Source: Stutzerimonas stutzeri RCH2
Lineage (GTDB): Bacteria > Pseudomonadota > Gammaproteobacteria > Pseudomonadales > Pseudomonadaceae
Direction: 5' to 3'
Length of the DNA: 64,000 bases
Assembly (NCBI RefSeq): GCF_000327065.1
Contig: NC_019936.1
Coordinates: forward strand, 1,674,001-1,738,000
The stretch's first letter is position 1. Every line of letters begins with the position of its first letter. Under the pieces are notes generated by a model. The model made no database searches and had not been told where the DNA came from. It saw nothing but the letters and a program-made list of their open reading frames with translations. The position numbers and the translations under genes were made by a program. Shown here piece after piece: positions 19,879 to 27,839 of this stretch.

Positions 19879-20185
19879 GCGGGTTGCCCTGCCCGGCATC
19901 CTTGTTCATCTGGCCGTTGCCCATGCTGCCGTGGTCCATCATTTTGCCGTCGCCCATGTGCTCCTTGTGCATCTGCATCATCTTGTCGTGATCCATGCCC
20001 TGCATCATGCCGCCCTGGGCTCCACCTTGCGGTGCGGGCTGCGTGGCTGGCGGTGCGGCCTGTTCGGCCGGAGCATTTTCGGGATGATGGCCGTCGTGTT
20101 CGCTTTGCTGCGCGTAGGCAGCGTTGAGGCCGAACATTGCGGCCAGGCCGAAGGTGAGCAGGGCGCTGCGCTGGATGGTTTTCAT
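19868..20185 (-). CDS. Small periplasmic Met/His-rich protein of the cop operon
   Basis: This 105-residue protein has a signal peptide ([19 protein letters not shown], cleaved after AYA). A Pro/Ala-rich linker follows, then a Met/His-rich C-terminal third with [15 protein letters not shown] and [10 protein letters not shown]. It lies between copA and copB, 11 bases after copA, and overlaps the copB start. No enzymatic domain is visible. A periplasmic copper-binding or metallochaperone role is likely from composition and context but not shown. Confidence 0.8.
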   Translation of the reverse strand: MKTIQRSALLTFGLAAMFGLNAAYAQQSEHDGHHPENAPAEQAAPPATQPAPQGGAQGGMMQGMDHDKMMQMHKEHMGDGKMMDHGSMGNGQMNKDAGQGNPHDH

Positions 20186-20196
20186 GGGTTTCTCCG

Positions 20197-21975
20197 TCAT
20201 TCTTCTACGCGGACTTCACGGAACATTCCGAGGTCCATGTGCATCAGCATGTGGCAATGGTAGGCCCAGCGACCGAGGGCGTCGGCGCTGACCCGGTAGC
20301 TGCGTTTCGAGCCCGGCGGCATGTCGATGGTGTGCTTGCGCACTTTGAAATTGCCGTTCTCGTCCTCCAGATCGCTCCACAGCCCGTGCAGGTGGATGGG
20401 GTGGTGCATCATGGTGTCGTTGACCAGCACGAAGCGCACCCGCTCGCCGTACTTGAGACGGATCGGCTCGGCGTCGGCGAAGGGAATGCCGTCGAACGAC
20501 CAGGAAAAGCGCTCCATGTGGCCGGTCAGGTGCAGCTCGATGGTGCGCGACGGCTCGCGGCCGTCCGGATCGGGGAAGGTACTGCGCAGATCGGCGTAGG
20601 TCAGTACGCGCCGGCCGTTGTCGCGCAGGCCAATACCCGGGTCGTCCAGCTTGGGTATCGGCATCATGGTCTGCATGTCCACCAGCGGATTGTTGGTCTC
20701 GCTGGCCGGATGTGCCTGCATCCCGGAGTCGGCAGCGCTGCCGTGCCCCATGGCGGTGTGATCCATCTGCCCGTGGTCCATTGCGCCATGCCCGGCATGG
20801 GCATCGTGACCCTGCGTGGGTGCCGCTGCGGCCTGGCCATGGGCAGAGTGATCGCCATGGCCCATGTCGTCCATGGTCAGTTCGGGGCGTGGATCGGGCT
20901 GGGGCACCGCGGCAGACAATCCTTCGCGCACGGCCAGAGTGCCGCGTGCGTAGCCGCTGCGGTCCATGGCCTGGGCGAACAGCGTGTAGGCGTCCTGGCT
21001 GCCATCCGGCTCGACGATCACGTCGAGGGTTTCCGCTACCGCCAGGCGCACCTCGTCGACCTGCACCGGCTCGACGTTCTGGCCGTCGGCGGCGACCACG
21101 GTGAGCTTGAGGCCGGGGATGCGGAAGTCGAAGTAGCTCATCGCCGAGCCGTTGATCAGGCGCAGGCGGATACGCTCGCCCGACTGGAACACTCCGGTCC
21201 AGTTGCCGTCAGGCGCCTGGCCGTTGAGCAGGTAGGTGTAGGTGGCGCCGCTGATGTCGGCCAGATCGGTCGGCGACATGTTCATCTTCGCCCAGGCCCA
21301 GCGGTCACTGAAGGTTTCACGCCAACCCTTGTCGGCGACATCGTTGATGAAGTCGCCAAGGGTACGGCGGCCCTGGTTGTAGTAGTCGGCCTGCTTCTTC
21401 AGCTTGGCCAGCACGCGTGCGGGGCTCTCGTCGGTCCAGTCGGAGAGGAATACCACGTAATCGCGCTCGTAACTGAACGGCTCCGGCTCCTTCGGATCGA
21501 TGATCAGCGGGCCGTAGACGCCGAGCTGCTCCTGGAAGCCGGAATGGCTGTGGTACCAGTAGGTACCGCTCTGGATCACCTTGAAGCGGTACTCGTACAT
21601 GCCGTCCGGGGCGATGCCGGCGAAACTGAAGCCGGGCACGCCATCCATGTTGGCGGGCAGCAGGATGCCGTGCCAGTGGATCGAGGTGTCCTGCGGCAGG
21701 CGGTTGCGCACGCGCAAGGTCACGGTGTCGCCTTCGCGCCAGCGCAGCAGCGGGCCGGGAATGCTGCCGTTGATGGCCATGGCAGTGCGGCGTTTGCCGG
21801 TGAAATCCACGCTCATGGAGTCGATGGTCAGGTCGAATTCGCTGCCGCTGAGCACCGTCGGTTGGCCAGGGCTGGTGAGCGCCCAGACGGGCTGGCGCCA
21901 GAGCCCGAGGCCGGCGAAGGCACCGCCGGCAGCCAGGCTTTTGACGAAGGTGCGCCTAGAGCTGATCAATTGCAT
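20197..21975 (-). CDS. copA: Copper resistance multicopper oxidase CopA
   Basis: This 592-residue periplasmic multicopper oxidase has a twin-arginine signal (SSRRTFVKSL, RR at residues 7-8). Copper ligands are visible in HWHG (H100, H102), YWYHSHSGFQEQ, HPIHLHGLW and the C-terminal HCHMLMHMDLGM with the type 1 Cys and its Met. A Met/His-rich insert around residues 370-430 includes MDHGQMDH and MGHG. It oxidises Cu(I) and binds excess copper. It is first in the operon copA-small protein-copB-cytochrome c. A CopR-type box lies 110 bases upstream. copC and copD do not follow. Confidence 0.95.
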   Translation of the reverse strand: MQLISSRRTFVKSLAAGGAFAGLGLWRQPVWALTSPGQPTVLSGSEFDLTIDSMSVDFTGKRRTAMAINGSIPGPLLRWREGDTVTLRVRNRLPQDTSIHWHGILLPANMDGVPGFSFAGIAPDGMYEYRFKVIQSGTYWYHSHSGFQEQLGVYGPLIIDPKEPEPFSYERDYVVFLSDWTDESPARVLAKLKKQADYYNQGRRTLGDFINDVADKGWRETFSDRWAWAKMNMSPTDLADISGATYTYLLNGQAPDGNWTGVFQSGERIRLRLINGSAMSYFDFRIPGLKLTVVAADGQNVEPVQVDEVRLAVAETLDVIVEPDGSQDAYTLFAQAMDRSGYARGTLAVREGLSAAVPQPDPRPELTMDDMGHGDHSAHGQAAAAPTQGHDAHAGHGAMDHGQMDHTAMGHGSAADSGMQAHPASETNNPLVDMQTMMPIPKLDDPGIGLRDNGRRVLTYADLRSTFPDPDGREPSRTIELHLTGHMERFSWSFDGIPFADAEPIRLKYGERVRFVLVNDTMMHHPIHLHGLWSDLEDENGNFKVRKHTIDMPPGSKRSYRVSADALGRWAYHCHMLMHMDLGMFREVRVEE

Positions 21976-22084
21976 GCTGGTCCTGTTGGTTGATGGCCAT
22001 TCGGAGCGGGCGCACCGGTACGCTGAAAGGGTGCGTCACAATGTCATCTTAGTGAGACCGTGCTGACTCCAGGCTGAGCGGAAG

Positions 22085-22101
22085 ATTACGATTTTGTAAG
22101 C
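22085..22101 (-). promoter_or_regulatory. CopR-type box upstream of copA
   Basis: On the minus strand this reads CTTACA-AAATC-GTAAT after a leading G, one mismatch from the CTGACA-N5-GTAAT pattern of the other three sites in this island. It is oriented toward copA. The following minus-strand bases CTTCC and TCAGCCTG are shared with the copZ-side site, and a TAAGAT -10-like hexamer lies at 22047-22052. Confidence 0.65.
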
Positions 22102-22171
22102 TGCGTCGGCGGGCGCGGATACTGGCCAAGGGCTATGCTGGGGGTGGTCCACGTCCTCGGAGCGGTGATCA

Positions 22172-22828
22172 ATGAGTATTTCATCGCCTGCGGGGCGAAC
22201 CCTGTCCGTACTGGTTGCGCTGTCGCTGGGTGGCTGTTTCAGCACTTCCTACAATCCCGAGTTCCCGCAGCAGTGGCCGCAGCGTTCTGCCGAGCGGGTC
22301 GGCGATTGCCCACTGGTAGCGGGTCGCTACCAAAATCTCGGAACGCCGTCGTTATTGGCCGGAATCGATTGTTCGCTAGCCGAGGGTCCGGTTCCGCCGG
22401 GTGACGCCAGCCTCTGCACGCCCTGGCTGGCACAGAACTTCGGTGTCTGGCGCCAGGCGCGCGTCGTGACGCTCAGTCAGCCGGATGGCGATACCTTGCA
22501 AGTCAGCCTGGACGACTCCGGCCCCGCGGCGCCAGGCACGCGGATATATCGTCGCGGTAGCGATTTTCGCTGTGATGCCGAAGGGCTGCATTTTCACAAG
22601 GCGCAGTCCGCACTGGATCCGGGGGCGCCGACCATTGTCGGCGCGATGCTTCTGACCGGAGGGCGTGTCGCCACCCGGCGGACCTTTGTCCGTGATCGCG
22701 AGGGCGGACTGACGATGACCATGCGCCGACATGTTGCCGTGATCATGCTCTTGGTGATCGGCGGCAACAGGACAGCCACCAGCCATGTGCGCTGGCAGCC
22801 GGAGCGACCGGAAGTATCTCAGCCATGA
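22172..22828 (+). CDS. Putative lipoprotein divergent from copA (first of a related pair)
   Basis: This 218-residue protein has a lipoprotein signal whose lipobox LGGC puts the acylated Cys at residue 22. The next conserved stretch, CPLVAGRYQNLG, reappears as CPELTGRYQNQG in the following gene, so the two are paralogues. The ATG at 22172 has GGAG nine bases upstream. It is divergent from copA across the CopR-type box and overlaps its partner by four bases. No known domain is recognised. A role in the copper island is suggested only by position. Confidence 0.7.
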   Translation: MSISSPAGRTLSVLVALSLGGCFSTSYNPEFPQQWPQRSAERVGDCPLVAGRYQNLGTPSLLAGIDCSLAEGPVPPGDASLCTPWLAQNFGVWRQARVVTLSQPDGDTLQVSLDDSGPAAPGTRIYRRGSDFRCDAEGLHFHKAQSALDPGAPTIVGAMLLTGGRVATRRTFVRDREGGLTMTMRRHVAVIMLLVIGGNRTATSHVRWQPERPEVSQP

Positions 22829-23379
22829 ACGGGCATAGCCTGCGATGGCCCGCTGGTATGCTGCTCGCCGGGCTGCTGGCGGGTTGCGTGCCGCCGATCT
22901 ATGTCGACAAACAGGACTATCCCGCCGATTGGTCTGCGCAGTTGACAGCAGTTGCGGGCTGCCCCGAGTTGACCGGTCGATATCAGAATCAGGGTGAGGG
23001 TCGCTTTGCCGTCGGCCTGGCCAAACAGCTGATGCCGGATACCGCCGACCCGCTGAAACAGGTGCAACGTGTCGACTTCGATGGCCCCGATGGCGGCGCG
23101 GTGGTCGTACGGTTGCTCGATGCGCAAGACGTGATTCTGTTGGAGCAGCGTTGGAACGAGGGGCCTGACTTCCGTTGTGAGGATGGCTGGTTGATCAGGC
23201 AGCGTGGCTACTTCTGGGCCACGCCGGTTCTCACCGGTACCGACAGCGAGCGCTTCGCCCGCAACGCACATGGCGATCTGCTGGTGCAGAGACGGACCGA
23301 GGCGGGTGGGGTATTCCTGTTCCTGCCGGTGTATCGCGGCGAACGTTTCTGGTTTCGCTATCCGCGCATCGCGCAGTAG
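22825..23379 (+). CDS. Putative lipoprotein, paralogue of the preceding gene
   Basis: This 184-residue lipoprotein has lipobox LLAGC (Cys21). It shares with its upstream neighbour the motif CPxLxGRYQN and the later phrase GxDFRCxxxG (GPDFRCEDGW here, GSDFRCDAEG there). The ATG overlaps the preceding stop as ATGA, so the pair is co-translated. The C-terminal half is beta-rich (FLFLPVYRGERFWFRYP). Function is unknown; it is an envelope protein in a copper-island context. Confidence 0.7.
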   Translation: MNGHSLRWPAGMLLAGLLAGCVPPIYVDKQDYPADWSAQLTAVAGCPELTGRYQNQGEGRFAVGLAKQLMPDTADPLKQVQRVDFDGPDGGAVVVRLLDAQDVILLEQRWNEGPDFRCEDGWLIRQRGYFWATPVLTGTDSERFARNAHGDLLVQRRTEAGGVFLFLPVYRGERFWFRYPRIAQ

Positions 23380-23389
23380 TCGCCAGTGC

Positions 23390-23740
23390 CTAGAGCAGGT
23401 CGATGCCGAAGCGGCGCAGCGCTACCGTAAGCAGGGCGAAACAGGTGACGGTCAGCAGCGCACCGCCTAGCAGGGTCAGCCAGAAGCCGAGGCGCGGCAG
23501 CAGATGGGGAAAGACCAGAAACATCGGTAGCGTTGGAAGCACGTACCAGAAGGTGTACCTGGCGTGGTTGGCGATCTTGTCCATTGGCTGCCGCTCGACA
23601 TAGAGCCAGATCAGCGTCAACAGAGTGATCAGTGGCAGCGCGGCAAGGAAACCGCCCAGCTTGTCGCTGCGTTTGGCGGCTTCCGATACCAGCACCACGA
23701 CGGCGGCAGTCAGCAGGTACTTGGCAACGATCCAGCTCAT
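23390..23740 (-). CDS. DUF3147 small membrane protein
   Basis: This 116-residue inner-membrane protein has about four membrane segments (VAKYLLTAAVVVLV, LGGFLAALPLITLLTLIWLY, FWYVLPTLPMFLVFP, LTLLGGALLTVTCFALL). The family motif EAAKRSDKLGGF is near residue 20. The ATG at 23740 is preferred to a longer 23803 start, which would overlap DUF411 and add a non-hydrophobic extension. It is last in a copZ-DUF411-DUF3147 run. The family has no established function. Confidence 0.75.
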   Translation of the reverse strand: MSWIVAKYLLTAAVVVLVSEAAKRSDKLGGFLAALPLITLLTLIWLYVERQPMDKIANHARYTFWYVLPTLPMFLVFPHLLPRLGFWLTLLGGALLTVTCFALLTVALRRFGIDLL

Positions 23741-23771
23741 GCACTCACCTGCGCTCGCCGCCGCCTGTGGT

Positions 23772-24218
23772 TCAGCGAACCGGTTGGCTGCCGAGGTAGT
23801 CACCGAGCGCCAGATCGCGTCCCTTGTTGGTCAGGCCGATGACCTGGTAGCGCTGGTGCGGTTGCCCATAGTCCATGCCCGGCGAGCCGGCTGGCATGCC
23901 CGGTACGGCGACACCAGCGAGGTCGTCGCGCTGCTGCAGCTCGCGGATCGCTGCCACCGGCACGTGGCCTTCAACGAACTTGCCGTCGATCACGCCGGTG
24001 TGACAGGAACCCAGACGTGGCGGCACACCGAGCCCTTCCTTGACGGGCAGCATGTTGACTTCGACGTGGTCGCGTACCTCGAAACCGTTTGCTTCCAGAT
24101 ACTTGATCCAGTCCTTGCAGCAGCCGCAGTTGGCATCGCGATGCACGTCGATGACATCCGCCGCATGGGCCATGCCGGACACAAGCAGGGCGGCGAGTGC
24201 GGTGAGATAGAGTTTCAT
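23772..24218 (-). CDS. DUF411 periplasmic metal-binding protein
   Basis: This 148-residue exported protein has a signal peptide ending SGMAHA. Its core CGCCKDWIKYLEANGFEV (CxCC motif) and HVPVAAIRELQQ are diagnostic of DUF411, a family often found in copper-resistance clusters. The Cys cluster near the mature N-terminus and Met-rich VPGMPAGSPGMDYG suggest copper binding. It lies 20 bases downstream of copZ and probably shares its promoters. Confidence 0.88.
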   Translation of the reverse strand: MKLYLTALAALLVSGMAHAADVIDVHRDANCGCCKDWIKYLEANGFEVRDHVEVNMLPVKEGLGVPPRLGSCHTGVIDGKFVEGHVPVAAIRELQQRDDLAGVAVPGMPAGSPGMDYGQPHQRYQVIGLTNKGRDLALGDYLGSQPVR

Positions 24219-24238
24219 GGAGATCTCCAGATCGATGT

Positions 24239-24496
24239 TCAGTTACAGCCGCAGCCGCATCCTGTTTTGCGTACTGCAGGGGCAGGTGAGCCGGTGGCAA
24301 TTTGGGCAGGGTAACCGGCTTCGTCGAGGGTTGCGATGAGCGTGGCGCTGTCGGTCGTGCCGTCTATCCGAACAAGCCCGGTGGCCAGGTCGACGTCGAC
24401 CCGCTCGACGCCCGCCAGCGGCTGCAGCGCTGAGTTGACATGGCGGACGCACGCCCCGCAGGTCATGCCGGATACCTTGAGTTCGATGCTGGTCAT
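24239..24496 (-). CDS. copZ: CopZ-like copper chaperone (HMA domain)
   Basis: This 85-residue cytoplasmic protein has one heavy-metal-associated domain with a complete GMTCGACVRHV site (C13, C16), the ferredoxin-like fold through about residue 65, and an unusual C-terminal CGCGCN that adds three Cys. It should bind Cu(I) and hand it to the P-type ATPase. The ATG at 24496 is preferred over one at 24523, because the family begins MTSIELKVSGMTC. It is first of three genes. A CueR-type operator and a CopR-type box lie upstream. Confidence 0.88.
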   Translation of the reverse strand: MTSIELKVSGMTCGACVRHVNSALQPLAGVERVDVDLATGLVRIDGTTDSATLIATLDEAGYPAQIATGSPAPAVRKTGCGCGCN

Positions 24497-24542
24497 TGGG
24501 TGATCCTCGGTTAGCCAGTTCAATGAGCTGGCCTGATGCTCA

Positions 24543-24563
24543 ACCTTGACGCGATGGTAAGGT
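24543..24563 (-). promoter_or_regulatory. CueR-type operator/promoter of copZ
   Basis: ACCTT (24543-24547) and AAGGT (24559-24563) form an inverted repeat with an 11-base spacer, the layout of CueR operators at copA/copZ promoters. On the minus strand a -35 TTGACC (24561-24566) overlaps it. The 19-base spacing to a weak GAGCAT (24536-24541) fits the long spacer of MerR-family promoters. No cueR gene lies in the window. Confidence 0.6.
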
Positions 24564-24624
24564 CAAGCCTCTTTTGCTAGGGCACACGCTATCGCTGCGA
24601 GCCTGTCAGCAGGCTGATTGGAAG

Positions 24625-24641
24625 ATTACTTTTCTGTCAGC
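24625..24641 (-). promoter_or_regulatory. CopR-type box, copZ side
   Basis: On the minus strand: CTGACA-GAAAA-GTAAT preceded by G, an exact match to CTGACA-N5-GTAAT. The next bases, CTTCC-N2-TCAGCCTG, match those following the copA-side box, so about 30 bases of promoter are shared by the two sites. Confidence 0.7.
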
Positions 24642-24782
24642 AATTGCAGGCGTATTTGTACGGAGCGGTTCTTCGCGAAACTTCTGCTGCGTATATAAAC
24701 CCCCGTAATCCTTATCAGGCGCTGCTGCGAGCGAAACGCTGCGTCTAATCGTCGCGTGAAACAATAACCGCATGTTCGGCTA

Positions 24783-24799
24783 GCTGACAGAAAAGTAAT
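24783..24799 (+). promoter_or_regulatory. CopR-type box, copper ATPase side
   Basis: Plus-strand CTGACA-GAAAA-GTAAT preceded by G, identical over 17 bases to the reverse complement of the copZ-side box, and oriented toward the P-type ATPase. It lies 182 bases upstream of the ATG, implying a long leader. Confidence 0.7.
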
Positions 24800-24980
24800 T
24801 TTGAACTGCTGTTAAAACTATCTGTGGAGCGCTACTAATTATCATCAGGTGCGTTTTTCAAATTCGGTAACGCTATGGTGTTTTGCGACAAAGGCCAGGG
24901 CTGGCGTGGAGTTCATCGCTAGCAGGCTCGCTTGCTGCGATCCCTGGGGGTGTTAAACCGACATATCAAGGAGTGTATTC

Positions 24981-27500
24981 ATGCAGCCGGACCAGATTGT
25001 GGCGTTTGATGTCGCTGAGCTGCATGTCCCAGGAATGGGCAGTGACCATTGCGCCGGAATAATTGCAACTTCATTGCGGCGCGTGCCGGGTGTATCGGAT
25101 GTTCACGCCAATATCGCTTCGCACAAAGTGCGGGTTGAATACGATCCCCGTTTGACGGAAGTTCACATCGTGCGTGCCGCAGTGGAAGCGGCCGGTTATA
25201 CGGTCGCCGGTTCGAATGCAGGGCTGGGTCGCACCATAAACCTGTCGGTTCCTGGCATGGGATCGGAGCATTGCGCTGCGATCATTCGCAGCACCCTGGA
25301 AAAGCTGGAGGGTGTTGCTGAGGTCAAGGCCAGCGTGCCAGCGCACCGCGTCTCGGTCAGCGTCGGCGCTGACGGCCCCTCGGCCGCCGACCTCAAGGCG
25401 GCAGTGGAGGGCGCCGGATACGAGGTTGCGCGTGTCGACACGGCACAGCAGAGCGATGACGCGGCTGATGCGGTCGTCGAAGAGGCCTACCTCAGCCAGG
25501 CCAGGCGACGGCTATGGATTGCCGGCGTGCCAACGACCTTGATCATGCTGATGATGGCGCCCCACATGTTCTGGCAGCCCATACCGGGCTATCTGGCGTT
25601 GGTGGCCCTGATGGCCTTCCCAGTGGTGTTTCTCTACGGCGGTGCGGCGACCCACAAGGCCGCCTGGCGCGCACTGTGCAACCGCACGGCGAACATGGAT
25701 GTGCTGATTTCCATGGGCAGTCTGCCGCCGTACCTGATCGGCCTGCTGGGTTTCCTACATCCGATGACATCCTTCGTCGAGATGTCCGCGACCATCATGA
25801 CCTTCCATCTGTTGGGCCGTTACCTGGAGGCCCGAGCGAAGGGACGGGCATCACAGGCGATCCGCAAGCTGGTAACCCTTGGCGCGAAGACGGCTCGCAT
25901 CGAGCGCGATGGGGCAGAGATCGAGGTGTCGGTGAAGGCGCTGCAGCCCGGTGACATCATGATCGTCCGCCCTGGTGACAAGATCCCCACCGATGGTGAA
26001 GTGGTAGGTGGGGACAGCCATGTCGATGAATCCATCGCGACCGGGGAGTCGCTACCGGTCTACAAGGAGCCAGGGTCGACGGTACTCGGCGCGACCATCA
26101 ACAAGGAGGGGCGACTGCGCGTGCGCGCAACCCGGGTCGGCGGAGACACCTTTCTGTCGCAGGTCATTCGACTGGTGGATCAGGCGCAGGGCTCGCGTGT
26201 ACCGATCCAGGAGTTCGCCGACCGCATGACGGGGCGCTTCGTGCCTTTGGTGCTGCTGGTGTCGGTTGCCAGTCTGCTGGCCTGGCTGCTGCTGCCTGAA
26301 CTGCTCCGACCGATTCTGCTGTGGGGCGCAGGGTTTCTCCCATGGGTCGATCCGACTGCCAGCGTGCCGGTGCTGGCGATGCTCTCGGCCGTCGCCGTGC
26401 TGGTCATCGCCTGCCCGTGCGCCTTGGGGCTGGCGACGCCGACCGCGCTGATGGTCGGTTCCGGCCTCGGGGCTGAGCGCGGCATCCTGATCCGCTCGGG
26501 TGAAGCCATTCAGACGTTCAAGGACGTGACGGTGATGGTGCTGGACAAGACCGGCACCATCACCCGCGGTGAACCGCGCCTGACCGAAGTGATAACCGCA
26601 GCGGGGACGGACGAAGATCAACTGCTGAAATGGGCCGCCAGTGTCGAGAGCGCATCTGAACACCCCATTGCCCGCGCGATCGTCGAGGGGGCGAGCGCGC
26701 GGGGTGTCGAGCCTGACGAGGTTCACGAATTCCGCTCCGCGGGTGCGCGTGGCGTGCATGGCGAGGTCGCCGGCGTGCCAATTATCATCGGAAACCGGTT
26801 GCTGCTCGAAGAGGAGGGCGTGACGGGGCTCGATGCACTGGACAGTGCTCTGGACCAGCTGGAGTCACGTGGGCGCACCGCCGTTATCGTCGGGGCAGCA
26901 GGCGTGGCCTGCGGCATCGTCGCGGTAGCCGACACCATCAAGGAAGAGTCGCGCCAGGCCATTCGCGCCATGCATGCGCTGGGCCTGAGAGTCGTGATGG
27001 TCACAGGGGACAACGAGCGCGCTGCCCGCGCGGTGGCCGATGAAGTCGGCATCGACGAGGTGCGCGCGGGCGTGCTGCCGGCCGGCAAGGTGGACGCTGT
27101 GCGTGATTTGCAGGCGCGCCACGGGGAGCACGTCGCCATGGTTGGCGATGGCATCAACGATGCCCCGGCGCTGAAGCAGGCGAACGTCGGCATCGCCATC
27201 GGAGCGGGTGCGGAGGTCGCCATCGAGGCGGCCGACGTGACGCTGGTGCGCGGCGAGCTGACCGGCGTGGTCGAAGCCATGTATCTGTCGCGGCTCACGT
27301 TTCGCAAGATCGTGCAGAACCTGATCTGGGCCAGCGCCTACAACGGTGCCGCGATTCCCATTGCCGCGTTCGGTTTGCTGCATCCGATGATCGGGGTGGT
27401 GGCGATGACCGCCAGTTCGCTCTCGGTCATCGGCAATTCGCTGCTGCTCAAGCGCAGATTCCAGGTCGCGTTGCACGGCATGCGCGGCGCGGGCGTGTAG
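24981..27500 (+). CDS. Copper-transporting P1B-type ATPase with atypical N-terminal metal sites
   Basis: This 839-residue ATPase exports Cu(I) from the cytoplasm. Domains: two HMA-like domains (about residues 10-75 and 85-150), then eight membrane segments. The CPC ion site is in IACPCALG (C478, C480), the phosphorylated Asp in DKTGTITRG (D522), the HP motif in SASEHPIARAI, and GDGINDAPAL in the ATP domain. YN and MxxSS in the last two segments assign it to the Cu(I) subgroup. Unusually, both HMA domains have GMGSxHC (C24, C98) where GMTCxxC is expected, so each keeps one Cys plus a His. It lies divergent from copZ and upstream of copRS. Confidence 0.93.
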   Translation: MQPDQIVAFDVAELHVPGMGSDHCAGIIATSLRRVPGVSDVHANIASHKVRVEYDPRLTEVHIVRAAVEAAGYTVAGSNAGLGRTINLSVPGMGSEHCAAIIRSTLEKLEGVAEVKASVPAHRVSVSVGADGPSAADLKAAVEGAGYEVARVDTAQQSDDAADAVVEEAYLSQARRRLWIAGVPTTLIMLMMAPHMFWQPIPGYLALVALMAFPVVFLYGGAATHKAAWRALCNRTANMDVLISMGSLPPYLIGLLGFLHPMTSFVEMSATIMTFHLLGRYLEARAKGRASQAIRKLVTLGAKTARIERDGAEIEVSVKALQPGDIMIVRPGDKIPTDGEVVGGDSHVDESIATGESLPVYKEPGSTVLGATINKEGRLRVRATRVGGDTFLSQVIRLVDQAQGSRVPIQEFADRMTGRFVPLVLLVSVASLLAWLLLPELLRPILLWGAGFLPWVDPTASVPVLAMLSAVAVLVIACPCALGLATPTALMVGSGLGAERGILIRSGEAIQTFKDVTVMVLDKTGTITRGEPRLTEVITAAGTDEDQLLKWAASVESASEHPIARAIVEGASARGVEPDEVHEFRSAGARGVHGEVAGVPIIIGNRLLLEEEGVTGLDALDSALDQLESRGRTAVIVGAAGVACGIVAVADTIKEESRQAIRAMHALGLRVVMVTGDNERAARAVADEVGIDEVRAGVLPAGKVDAVRDLQARHGEHVAMVGDGINDAPALKQANVGIAIGAGAEVAIEAADVTLVRGELTGVVEAMYLSRLTFRKIVQNLIWASAYNGAAIPIAAFGLLHPMIGVVAMTASSLSVIGNSLLLKRRFQVALHGMRGAGV

Positions 27501-27529
27501 CCAGCCGTACCGAAGGGCCGGCGACGCGC

Positions 27530-27760
27530 TCAGCTCTCCTTATCGTGTTCGCCGTGGCGGTGCTTCCCGTGGCCGTGGCCGAACAGGTGCATCAGCGGGC
27601 ACAGCAGCAGGATCAGGTAGGGCAAGGCCTGGATGGCGTGGTCGACATGTTCCCGGACCACGTAGAACAGACCGATCACCAGCAGCATCAGCAGGACGAC
27701 GCCATTTCTGCTGCGCCAGAACGGCTCATGTGAATCACGCGGGGCTGGGTGGCTTGGCAT
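27530..27760 (-). CDS. DUF2933 small membrane protein
   Basis: This 76-residue protein has one clear membrane segment (GVVLLMLLVIGLFYVV), a second hydrophobic stretch (LPYLILLLCPLMHLF) with the family Cys-Pro-Leu-Met-His motif, and a His-rich tail, GHGHGKHRHGEHDKES. DUF2933 proteins commonly sit in copper-resistance loci. It is convergent with the ATPase and divergent from copR, sharing with copR the CopR-type box at 27840. The ATG at 27760 is chosen over one at 27841, which would overlap the box. Confidence 0.8.
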   Translation of the reverse strand: MPSHPAPRDSHEPFWRSRNGVVLLMLLVIGLFYVVREHVDHAIQALPYLILLLCPLMHLFGHGHGKHRHGEHDKES

Positions 27761-27839
27761 GGCGCGTCTCCGGCTGGCTCGAGCGTGGTTGCTTGTACTC
27801 ACCCTAGCTCCGCCAGCCTTACGCTCGACTGATGCGAAC

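Larger units (their letters stand above)
24497..24980. promoter_or_regulatory. Divergent copZ/copper-ATPase control region
   Basis: This 484-base gap has no gene and is visibly more AT-rich than its surroundings. It separates minus-strand copZ from the plus-strand copper ATPase. From the copZ side it holds a CueR-type operator (24543-24563), a CopR-type box oriented toward copZ (24625-24641) and a CopR-type box oriented toward the ATPase (24783-24799). The ATPase ribosome site AAGGAG is at about 24969-24974. The long stretch between the last box and the ATPase start holds no recognised feature. Confidence 0.7.

Noticed and set aside
18514..20127. Plus-strand frame opposite the cop operon
   Set aside because: Antisense to cytochrome c, copB and the small protein; the repeated Val-His units are an artefact of the MDHG DNA repeats.
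20239..21993. Plus-strand frame antisense to copA
   Set aside because: Fully overlapped by the multicopper oxidase; no family features.
22376..22786. Minus-strand frame inside the first lipoprotein gene
   Set aside because: Antisense to a gene with a clean lipobox and ribosome site; no domain.
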